From assembly GCF_000158915.1 (NCBI RefSeq), contig NZ_GG657754.1, positions 3,500,878 through 3,547,594 of the forward strand: DNA of 46,717 nt, read 5' to 3'. The DNA comes from Streptomyces himastatinicus ATCC 53653. Its GTDB lineage: Bacteria > Actinomycetota > Actinomycetes > Streptomycetales > Streptomycetaceae. Below the pieces are notes generated by a model. It worked only from the letters and a program-made list of their open reading frames with translations. It was not told the origin of the DNA and searched no databases. Numbering within the stretch: position 1 is the first letter of the stretch; each line of letters starts with the position of its first letter. The position numbers and the translations under genes are program-made. Shown here one piece after another: positions 34,476-41,163 of the stretch.

Positions 34476-35453
34476 ATGGCAGACCTCCAACCGCCCACGG
34501 CGCCCGCCGACGACCCGAACGAAGTCCTGTGCCTCGGCGAGTCCATGGTCCTGGTGACTCCCCGGCAGGGACAGCGGCTCGCCACGGCCCCCGACGCGAC
34601 CTTCTCCGTCGCGGGCGCCGAGTCGAACGTGGCCCAGTACCTCGCCGATCTGGGGCACCGGGTGGCCTGGGCGAGCCGGGTCGGCAGCGACCCGCTCGGC
34701 GACCGGGTACTCACCGCGGTCGCCGGGCCCGGGGTGGACGTACGGTACGTCGAGCGGGACCCGTCGGCCCCCACCGCCGTCTTCTTCAAGGACCCCTCCC
34801 CCGAGGACGGCACCCGGGTGCACTACTACCGGACCGGGTCCGCGGCGTCCCGGCTCGCCCCGGCGTACCTGGACACGCTCCCGATCGCCTCGGCACGTCT
34901 GGTGCACCTGTCGGGAATCAACGCCGCGCTGTCGGCGAGCTGCGCCCGGGCCGCCACGGCCCTGTTCGACCGTGCGCGCGCGGCGGGGGTGCTCCGCTCG
35001 TTCGACGTCAACTACCGCCCGGGGCTGTGGCGTACGGAGGACGCCGCCGCGCCGCTGCTCGCCCTGGCCCGGCAGGCCGACGTGGTGTTCGTCGGGCTCG
35101 ACGAGGCGGCGGAGGTCTGGGGGACCACGACGGCCGAGGACGTACGCGACCTGATCGGGCCGTCGGTGAGCGTGGTCGTGAAGAACGCGGAGGTCGGCGC
35201 GGTGCTGTTCGAACCGGGCGGCGGCCCGGGGACGTTCGTCCCCGCGGAGGCGGTCGAGGTGGTGGAGCCGGTCGGAGCGGGAGACGCCTTCGCGGCGGGC
35301 TACCTGTCGGCCTGGCTGCGCGGCGACGCCCCGGCCGAGCGGCTGCGGCTGGGGCACCGCGTCGCCGCGTTCGCGCTCGGCTCGGTCGAGGACCACGCCG
35401 ACGCCACGTCCCTGCGCCGCCCGTCACCCGACCTGGACGGAGCGGCCCGGTGA
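34476..35453 (+). CDS. kdgK: PfkB-family sugar kinase, probable 2-keto-3-deoxygluconate kinase
   Basis: 325 residues. Ribokinase fold: N-terminal GESMVLVTPRQG, middle GINAALS, and the C-terminal signature VEPVGAGDAFAAGYLSAWL with the catalytic Asp in GAGDA. The substrate, 2-keto-3-deoxygluconate, is inferred from its partners: an IclR regulator (35450) and KDPG aldolase (36190), coupled by overlapping stop/start codons. Together they would convert KDG to pyruvate and glyceraldehyde 3-phosphate. Confidence 0.88.
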   Translation: MADLQPPTAPADDPNEVLCLGESMVLVTPRQGQRLATAPDATFSVAGAESNVAQYLADLGHRVAWASRVGSDPLGDRVLTAVAGPGVDVRYVERDPSAPTAVFFKDPSPEDGTRVHYYRTGSAASRLAPAYLDTLPIASARLVHLSGINAALSASCARAATALFDRARAAGVLRSFDVNYRPGLWRTEDAAAPLLALARQADVVFVGLDEAAEVWGTTTAEDVRDLIGPSVSVVVKNAEVGAVLFEPGGGPGTFVPAEAVEVVEPVGAGDAFAAGYLSAWLRGDAPAERLRLGHRVAAFALGSVEDHADATSLRRPSPDLDGAAR

Positions 35454-36193
35454 GCCAGGCCGTCGAGCGGGCCATCCAGATCCTGGAGATGCTCAGCCAG
35501 GGTCCGCAGCACCCCGCCGCGATCGCCGAACGCTTCGGCGTACACCGGACCACCGCGCTGCGTCTGCTCCAGGACCTCTGCCAGGGCGGTCTGGCCCGTA
35601 AGCGGGAGGACGGCACCTTCGCCGTCGGATACCGCCTCGCCGGACTGGCGGCGGCCGCCCTGGAACAGTTCGATCTGCGCGCGAGCGCCCACCCGTTCCT
35701 CGCCGAGCTCGGCCGTAAGCTCCGGCTCACGGTGCATATCGCCACCGTCGAGGACGGGCGGGTGATCTACGTCGACAAGGTCGAACCGCAGGGCACCGTA
35801 CGGCTGTACTCGCAGATCGGAAAGCCGGTCGTGCTGCACAGCTCCGGTGTCGGCAAGGCCATCCTGGCCTTCATGCCCGAGGACGAACGCGACCGGCTGC
35901 TGGACGGATACGTCTACGAGCGGTTCACCGACACCACCGTCACCACGGCCGACGCGTTCGCCGCCCGGCTGCGTGAGGTGCGGGAGCGCGGCTGGGCGGA
36001 GGACGACGGGGAGTACGAGTCGTTCGTCACCTGCGTGGCCGTCCCGGTCCGGGACGGCACCGGAACCGTACGTACGGCGATCTCGGTGACGGCGCTCAAG
36101 GCACAGACCGACCTCACCGCCCTCCACACCCATCTGCCCGCCATCAGACACACCGCACAAGCCATCTCTCGCACACTCGGGTGGACTCGATGA
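35450..36193 (+). CDS. IclR-family regulator of the KDG module
   Basis: 247 residues, GTG start overlapping the kinase stop (GTGA). Winged helix at about 1-70 (VERAIQILEMLSQGPQHPAAIAERFGVHRTTALRLLQDLCQGG) and an IclR effector domain (about 78-245) typical of KdgR-type sensors (RVIYVDKVEPQGTVRLYSQIGKP, SSGVGKAILAF). It lies between the two enzyme genes it presumably controls, and the TGTGCA operators lie upstream of the operon. The likely ligand is KDG or KDPG. Confidence 0.92.
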   Translation: MSQAVERAIQILEMLSQGPQHPAAIAERFGVHRTTALRLLQDLCQGGLARKREDGTFAVGYRLAGLAAAALEQFDLRASAHPFLAELGRKLRLTVHIATVEDGRVIYVDKVEPQGTVRLYSQIGKPVVLHSSGVGKAILAFMPEDERDRLLDGYVYERFTDTTVTTADAFAARLREVRERGWAEDDGEYESFVTCVAVPVRDGTGTVRTAISVTALKAQTDLTALHTHLPAIRHTAQAISRTLGWTR

Positions 36194-36831
36194 ACACCGC
36201 ATCAGCCGCATCAGGACAGCTGTTCCAGGACGCGTTCGACGCGCTGCCGCTCATGGCGATCCTGCGCGGCTTCGACCCCGCACGCTCGGTCGAGGTGAGC
36301 CGACGCGCCTGGGACGTCGGCATCCACCTCGTCGAAGTGCCCATTCAGAGCGAGACCGCGGTGGCCGCGCTGCGTGCGGCGGTCGAGGCCGGTGAGGAGC
36401 GCGGAGCCGTGGTGGGCGCCGGGACGGTGACCACCGTGGAGCGGGTCGAGCAGGCGGTGGAGGCCGGTGCGGGCTTCACCGTGGCTCCTGGATTCTCCCG
36501 CGAGGTCGCCGAGGCGTCGCTCGCGGCGGGCCTGCCGCATCTGCCGGGCGTCGCGACCGCGTCGGAGATCCAGCAGGCCGAGGCCCTCGGACTCACCTGG
36601 CTCAAGGCGTTCCCCGCGTCCGACCTCGGTCCGGGCTGGATCGCCTCGATGCACGGCCCGTTCCCGCAGGCGCGCTTCGTCGCGACCGGCGGCATGAACC
36701 TCAGCAACACCATGGAATTCCTCGGCGCCGGGGCCGCGGCGGTGTCCCTCGGGTCGGCCCTGGCCGACGCCGACCAGTTCGCGCGGCTGCCCCAGCTGAT
36801 CGAAGAGGTCGTGGCGCTCAGCGCCGGGTGA
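36190..36831 (+). CDS. KDPG aldolase (bifunctional 4-hydroxy-2-oxoglutarate aldolase type)
   Basis: 213 residues from the ATG at 36190, overlapping the IclR stop (ATGA); a GTG at 36181 is an alternative. A (beta/alpha)8 class I aldolase with the Schiff-base Lys K139 in WLKAFPASDLG and the GAGTVTT and VEVPIQSE segments of the family. It cleaves KDPG to pyruvate and glyceraldehyde 3-phosphate. Its 3' end overlaps the convergent DHFR-like gene by 14 bp. Confidence 0.92.
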   Translation: MNTASAASGQLFQDAFDALPLMAILRGFDPARSVEVSRRAWDVGIHLVEVPIQSETAVAALRAAVEAGEERGAVVGAGTVTTVERVEQAVEAGAGFTVAPGFSREVAEASLAAGLPHLPGVATASEIQQAEALGLTWLKAFPASDLGPGWIASMHGPFPQARFVATGGMNLSNTMEFLGAGAAAVSLGSALADADQFARLPQLIEEVVALSAG

Positions 36832-37405
36832 ACCACGTGACCGTCACCCCGTTGTCGAACAACTCGCGGTCGGTCACCCGGAAGACGGTCGGGTTGAACG
36901 CGCCGTGGAAGGCGGGGATTCCGGCTCCCGCGACCACCGGGTAGCTCTTGACGATCAGGCGGTCGATCTCGGGCAGCAGCGTCCCCGCGAGCCGGCCGCC
37001 GCCGCACAGCCAGATGTCCTGGCCCTCCTCCCGTTTGAGGTCGCGGACCAGGGCGAGGGGATCGCCGTCGACCACCGTCACGGCCGGGTCGGGGGCGGCG
37101 CCGAGGGTGCTGGAGACGACGTACTGGCGCAGGTGGGCGTACGGGCTCGGCATGCCCGCGTCCAGCCCGGGGCGGTAGGCGCCGAGGCCCATCAGGACGG
37201 TGTCGAAGTGCCGGTTGGGCGCGTCGGTGAGGCCGCAGGCGGGGCGCATGGCGGTGGGGACGGTCTCGGGGTAGCGCTGGTTCATCCACCCCATGTAGGC
37301 GGCGTGCTGCGCCTCGTCGCCCCCGGGGTAGAAGTCGTACTCCCCGTCGGGCCCGGCGATATAGCCGTCGATGCTGACGGCGACGTAGTAGACGAGTTCT
37401 CGCAT
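36818..37405 (-). CDS. Dihydrofolate reductase-like (RibD C-terminal domain) protein 1
   Basis: 195 residues from ATG 37405; the longer frame to 37615 runs antisense through the TetR gene and is not credible. The RibD/DHFR-like reductase fold is shown by YYVAVSIDGYIAGPDG, DTVLMGLGAYR, DIWLCGGGRLAGTLLPEIDRL. Stand-alone proteins of this family use NADPH on unknown small substrates. It is divergent from TetR across a long inverted repeat, so it is probably repressed by it. Confidence 0.88.
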   Translation of the reverse strand: MRELVYYVAVSIDGYIAGPDGEYDFYPGGDEAQHAAYMGWMNQRYPETVPTAMRPACGLTDAPNRHFDTVLMGLGAYRPGLDAGMPSPYAHLRQYVVSSTLGAAPDPAVTVVDGDPLALVRDLKREEGQDIWLCGGGRLAGTLLPEIDRLIVKSYPVVAGAGIPAFHGAFNPTVFRVTDRELFDNGVTVTWFTRR

Positions 37406-37412
37406 GTGTGCA

Positions 37413-37474
37413 ACCACTCCATCCGTAGTACTCTGACTGAGGTGGTGTGAACGTAGTACTACAACTGGAGTGGT
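37413..37474. promoter_or_regulatory. Long inverted repeat, operator of the TetR/DHFR-like pair
   Basis: The arms ACCACTCCATCCGTAGTACT (37413-37432) and, inverted, 37455-37474 match at 17 of 20 positions around a 22-bp centre. A perfect GTAGTACTAC palindrome (37453-37462) lies in the right arm. The element fills most of the 73-bp divergent region. Confidence 0.7.
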
Positions 37475-37478
37475 GTCA

Positions 37479-38057
37479 ATGGTCCGCAGGAACGACGAGC
37501 GGAGGGCGGCCCTCGTGGACGCCGCCATCGAGGTGCTGGCCGCGGAGGGCGCGCGGGGGCTGACGTTCCGGGCGGTGGACACCGAGGCCGCCGTGCCCCC
37601 GGGGACGGCCTCCAACTACTTCGCCAACCGCGACGACCTGCTCACCCAGGCCGGTGCCCGGGTCTACGAACGGCTCCAGCCCGACGAGGCGACCATCGCC
37701 CGGCAGCGGGCCAGCACCCGCGACCGGGAGGGGTACACGGCGCTGATGCACGAGCTGGTCGGCCGGATCAGCGCCTTCCGTACCGGCTATCTGGCGCTCC
37801 TCGAACTCCGGCTGGAGGCCACCCGGCGGCCCGCCCTGCGCGCGGTGCTGACCGAGCGCGTCCGCGCCGACATGGCGGCCAACCTGACCTATCACGAGGA
37901 GTCCGGTCTGCCGGGTGACGCGACGGCGGTCCGCCTGCTGTATCTGGCGCTGAACTGGCTGATCGTCGAGCAGCTCACGCTGCCGGACATGTTCTCGGAA
38001 GCCGAGCGGGACGCCCTTGTCGCGGCCGCGGTCGAGCGCATCGTCACGCAGCGATGA
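37479..38057 (+). CDS. TetR-family repressor
   Basis: 192 residues from ATG 37479 (a GTG at 37470 is possible). HTH at about 10-55 (RRAALVDAAIEVLAAEGARGLTFRAVDTEAAVPPGTASNYFANRDDLL), C-terminal effector domain of the TetR_C type. It is flanked by two DHFR-like reductase genes, one divergent across the inverted repeat and one 54 bp downstream, and probably controls both. Confidence 0.92.
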   Translation: MVRRNDERRAALVDAAIEVLAAEGARGLTFRAVDTEAAVPPGTASNYFANRDDLLTQAGARVYERLQPDEATIARQRASTRDREGYTALMHELVGRISAFRTGYLALLELRLEATRRPALRAVLTERVRADMAANLTYHEESGLPGDATAVRLLYLALNWLIVEQLTLPDMFSEAERDALVAAAVERIVTQR

Positions 38058-38111
38058 GTTTGGCCGGGCCGGGCGGTCCAACTGTCGTCGACCCCCTACA
38101 GGAGGACCCAC

Positions 38112-38756
38112 ATGACGCAGTTGCTGAGAGTCCAGAACTTCAACGTCTCGCGGGACGGGTTCGGTGCCGGTGAGCACCAGAGCCTGGAGAGACCGTTCGG
38201 CGACGCCGATCCCGGGCAGATGTTCGCCTGGGCCGGGGCCACGGCGAGCTGGCCCATGCGCACCGACCCCGGTGGGAGCCGTGGTCTGGACGACTACCTC
38301 ACGCGGGACTATGCCCGGAACATCGGCGCCGAGATCATGGGCCGCAACAAGTTCGGGCCGCAGCGCGGGCCCTGGCAGGACTACGAGTGGCGCGGCTGGT
38401 GGGGTGACGAGCCCCCGTTCCACACTCCGGTCTTCGTCATGACCCACCACCCGCGTCCTTCGTTCACGCTCTCCGACACCACGTTCCACTTCGTGGACGC
38501 CGACCCGGCCACGGTCCTCGCCCAGGCGCGGGAGGCGGCGCAGGGCAAGGACGTGCGGCTCGGCGGCGGGGCCACCACCATCCGCGAGTTCCTCGACGCC
38601 GACCTCGTCGACACCCTGCATGTGACGGTCTCGCCGGTGGAGCTGGGAGCCGGGTCACGGCTCTGGGAGTCGCCCGATGAGCTGCGCGACCGGTTCCACC
38701 TCGACGTCGTGCCCAGCCCGAGCGGCGTGACGCACCACCTGTTCTGGCGGAAGTAG
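38112..38756 (+). CDS. Dihydrofolate reductase-like protein 2
   Basis: 214 residues, ATG behind AGGAGG. RibD/DHFR-like fold with IGAEIMGRNKFGP, TPVFVMTHHPRP, DVRLGGGATTIREFLDADLVDTLHV and LELGAGSRLWE-like (VELGAGSRLWESP). It is only distantly similar to the DHFR-like protein across the TetR gene. Probably an NADPH-dependent reductase; the substrate is unknown. Confidence 0.88.
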   Translation: MTQLLRVQNFNVSRDGFGAGEHQSLERPFGDADPGQMFAWAGATASWPMRTDPGGSRGLDDYLTRDYARNIGAEIMGRNKFGPQRGPWQDYEWRGWWGDEPPFHTPVFVMTHHPRPSFTLSDTTFHFVDADPATVLAQAREAAQGKDVRLGGGATTIREFLDADLVDTLHVTVSPVELGAGSRLWESPDELRDRFHLDVVPSPSGVTHHLFWRK

Positions 38757-38776
38757 CAGGCAGGGACCCCCGGCGG

Positions 38777-39262
38777 TCAGCTGACCGCGGCGGCGAACAT
38801 GCCGGGCTCGTACGAGCCGCCCCGCTGGTGGACGATCACGGCGAGCCGGTTGGCCGCGTTGATCAGGGCGACCAGCGAGACCAGGGCGGCGATCTGATCG
38901 TCGTCGTAGTGCTCGCGCACCCGGGCCCAGGTCTCGTCGGACACCCCGGGGTGGGCGTCGGCCAGCCGGGTGCCCTCTTCGGCGAGCGCCAGCGCGGCCC
39001 GCTCGGCCTCGGTGAAGACGGTGGACTCGCGCCAGGTGGCGACCAGGGCCAGCCGGACCGCGGTCTCCCCGGCGGCCGCGGCCTCCTTGGTGTGCATGTC
39101 GACGCACCAGCCGCAGCCGTTGATCTGGCTGGCCCGCAGCGACACCAGCTCCTGCGTGGACTTCGGCAGCGGCGACTGGTGGATCAGCAGTCCGGCGTTC
39201 GCGAACCGCTTGGAGAACCTGGCGCCGAACTCGTTCTCGAACAGATCGAACCGTGCGTCCAT
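38777..39262 (-). CDS. Carboxymuconolactone decarboxylase/AhpD-like protein, ECF41 partner
   Basis: 161 residues from ATG 39262 behind GAGAGGA; longer frames extend into the promoter region. The AhpD-like redox motif C50-G-W-C53 with H57 (INGCGWCVDMHTKEA) is intact, so a disulfide peroxidase-like activity is likely. Carboxymuconolactone decarboxylase-like genes are standard neighbours and targets of ECF41 sigma factors, and one is encoded divergently here. A good ECF41-type -35 (TGTCACA) lies upstream, 16 bp from CATC where CGTC is expected. Confidence 0.9.
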   Translation of the reverse strand: MDARFDLFENEFGARFSKRFANAGLLIHQSPLPKSTQELVSLRASQINGCGWCVDMHTKEAAAAGETAVRLALVATWRESTVFTEAERAALALAEEGTRLADAHPGVSDETWARVREHYDDDQIAALVSLVALINAANRLAVIVHQRGGSYEPGMFAAAVS

Positions 39263-39312
39263 GACGGTGTCCTCTCGTGTGTCTCTCGTGGTGGTGCACT
39301 GGACGAACACGA

Positions 39313-39401
39313 GATGCCGGCGGCCCGCTCCCTGTGACACCTCCGGCCGTGTGACGTACGCCACCGCCCGGAGGTGTCACAGAACCGCCGCGACCGGCGT
39401 C
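39313..39401. promoter_or_regulatory. Divergent ECF41-type promoters within a 14-bp inverted repeat
   Basis: Rightward: TGTCACA (39375-39381), 16-bp spacer, CGTC (39398-39401), an exact match to the known ECF41 promoter pattern. Leftward: TGTCACA (39339-39333), 16 bp, CATC (39316-39313), one base off. The two -35 boxes are parts of a perfect 14-bp inverted repeat, CCGGAGGTGTCACA (39368-39381) and its complement at 39333-39346. Confidence 0.75.
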
Positions 39402-39445
39402 TTGTGCGCGTGGCATCGTCGAGAGCGAGCAGGCAGGAGCAGCCG

Positions 39446-40351
39446 GTGAAGAGTGAGCAGCACTCCCAGGACGCGGACACGGCCACCGAGGCGTTCGTCG
39501 CCCATCGGAACCTGCTGTTCACGGTCGCCTACGAGATGCTCGGCTCGGCCGCCGACGCGGAGGACGTCCTCCAGGAGACCTGGCTGCGGTGGTCGGGCGT
39601 CGACCTCGACGCGGTACGCGACCGGCGCGCGTACCTGGTCCGGATCACCACGCGCCAGGCGCTGAGCCGCCTGCGGACGCTCGGCCGCCGCAAGGAGTCC
39701 TACGTCGGCCCCTGGCTGCCCGAGCCGCTGCTGACCGCCCCGGACGTGGCGGAGGACATCGAGCTGGCCGAAAGCGTCTCGATGGCGATGCTGCTGGTAC
39801 TGGAGACGCTGACGCCGAACGAGCGGGCGGTGTTCGTGCTGCGCGAGGTGTTCGACCTCGGGTACGAGGAGATCGCCGAGGCCGTCGACAAGAGCCCGGC
39901 CGCGGTCCGCCAGATCGCCCACCGCGCGCGGGCCCACGTCGCGGCGCGCCGCCCGCGCGGGCCGGTGTCCCCGGCCGAGACCCGCGACGCGCTCGACGCG
40001 TTCCGGCGGGCGGCCGAAACGGGCGATCTCCAGAGCCTGCTCGACATCCTCGCGCCCGACGTCGTCTTCCTGGGCGACGGCGGCGGAATCAAGCAGGCCG
40101 TCCCGCGGCCCATCGTGGGCGCCGACAAGGTGGGCCGCCTGCTGGCCGCCGGTCTCGGCAGGATGGCCGAGCTGGGCTCGCTGCGCCCCGCCCAGGTCAA
40201 CGGCCACCCGGCGCTGATCCTCCGCCAGGACGACGCGGTCGACACCGTCCTGGCGCTGCGCCTCGACAACGGTCTCATCACCGGCCTGTACGCCGTCCGC
40301 AACCCCGAGAAGCTGTCCCACATGGGACAGGAAACCGCCCTGCACCGCTGA
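39446..40351 (+). CDS. ECF41-family sigma factor (SigJ-like) with SnoaL-like C-terminal domain
   Basis: 301 residues from GTG 39446 behind CAGGAG. Sigma-2 and sigma-4 are followed by a fused C-terminal NTF2/SnoaL-like domain that replaces a separate anti-sigma factor. All three ECF41 landmarks are present: WLPEPL (residues 90-95) in the linker, DGGG (211-214, with K216) and NPEKL (286-290, for NPDKL). In this family the C-terminal domain both activates and restrains the factor. It probably drives its own promoter and that of the divergent AhpD-like gene. Confidence 0.93.
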   Translation: MKSEQHSQDADTATEAFVAHRNLLFTVAYEMLGSAADAEDVLQETWLRWSGVDLDAVRDRRAYLVRITTRQALSRLRTLGRRKESYVGPWLPEPLLTAPDVAEDIELAESVSMAMLLVLETLTPNERAVFVLREVFDLGYEEIAEAVDKSPAAVRQIAHRARAHVAARRPRGPVSPAETRDALDAFRRAAETGDLQSLLDILAPDVVFLGDGGGIKQAVPRPIVGADKVGRLLAAGLGRMAELGSLRPAQVNGHPALILRQDDAVDTVLALRLDNGLITGLYAVRNPEKLSHMGQETALHR

Positions 40352-40352
40352 A

Positions 40353-40371
40353 CCCGGGACCCGGTCCCGGG
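40353..40371. terminator. Bidirectional terminator between sigma and NTF2 genes
   Basis: CCCGGGACC (40353-40361) and GGTCCCGGG (40363-40371) form a perfect 9-bp inverted repeat between the convergent ends at 40351 and 40380. The centre is a single base, so the RNA would fold with a slightly shorter stem. Confidence 0.7.
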
Positions 40372-40379
40372 GCTCACCA

Positions 40380-40820
40380 CTAGCTGCCGTCGGGCGTGCA
40401 GGCCTCGGCGACGGAGAGGCTGTTCTCGTAGATGTGGTGCCGGGTGATCAGGCCGTCGTGCACGGACAGCCGGAGCGCGAAGGGGCCGGAGAAGGTCTTT
40501 CCGGTGTCCCGTACCGTTCCCGAGAGGTGCCCCGTCAGCACGGCCTCGTTGCCCTCCACCACGATCGTGTCGATCGAGAACGCGCCCCGGCCCGGGACCG
40601 TGTGCGCGGCCAGGTCGGTCCAGTGGCCCGCGACATCGGCGCGAGTGGAGCGGGGGCGGATCCAGGGCACACGGGGGTTCTCGGCCACCATCCAGTCGAC
40701 CTGCTCCGCGTAGACGGCGGCGATCCTGTCCGGGTCTCCTTCCGCGGCGCGGCGGAGGTAGTCCTCGACTACGGCCCGGGTGCGGCCGGTGGTGCCGGTG
40801 GTGCTCGTAGTGCTCGTCAT
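40380..40820 (-). CDS. NTF2/SnoaL-like protein
   Basis: 146 residues from ATG 40820 behind GGGAG. After a Thr/Ser-rich start (TSTTSTTGTTG) comes a single SnoaL-like cone fold (RAVVEDYLRRAAEGDPDRIAAVYAEQVDW, RLSVHDGLITRHHIYENSLSVAEA). Family members are cyclases, isomerases, or ligand carriers; no activity can be assigned. It is convergent with the ECF41 gene, whose C-terminal domain has the same fold. Confidence 0.85.
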   Translation of the reverse strand: MTSTTSTTGTTGRTRAVVEDYLRRAAEGDPDRIAAVYAEQVDWMVAENPRVPWIRPRSTRADVAGHWTDLAAHTVPGRGAFSIDTIVVEGNEAVLTGHLSGTVRDTGKTFSGPFALRLSVHDGLITRHHIYENSLSVAEACTPDGS

Positions 40821-41163
40821 GGCGGGGGTTCTCCCTTCCGGGGGATCGGTGCGGTGATGCACCGTGATCCTCCGGCAGGACGCCGTGGAGCGTCGATTAC
40901 CTGACAGGTCATGCCTGTCGGGCCATGGGCGGGCCGCCGACAGACGATACGTGATCCGGCAGCCCAACAGGGCGGCGTCGGCGGATTCTTATCCGTTACC
41001 GCCGGTTGGGTCGGGGCGCTCAGCCGCCCTCACTACGGTGAGACCGTCCGATGCCGCGCTGGTCGTCCCGGGCGGCTCCGGCATCCTCCGACCCCGACCG
41101 AAGACGTGCCACGTTCGGCCCCGTGGCTCATGCGACCCTGACCTCTGGGGGACGATCCAGCCG
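40821..41163. other. Divergent intergenic region, 343 bp
   Basis: Between the NTF2-like gene and the MatB-like gene. It holds a stem-loop CGGTGC/GCACCG (40847-40864) in the leader of the NTF2-like gene and a perfect inverted repeat GACAGG-TCATG-CCTGTC (40903-40919) that may be its operator. The open frame upstream of 41164 lacks G/C third-position bias and is probably untranslated leader of the MatB-like gene. No convincing promoter hexamers were seen for that gene. Confidence 0.45.

Noticed and set aside
37406..37615. N-terminal extension of DHFR-like protein 1 to 37615
   Set aside because: It would run antisense through the TetR gene and its operator; the conserved N terminus starts at 37405.
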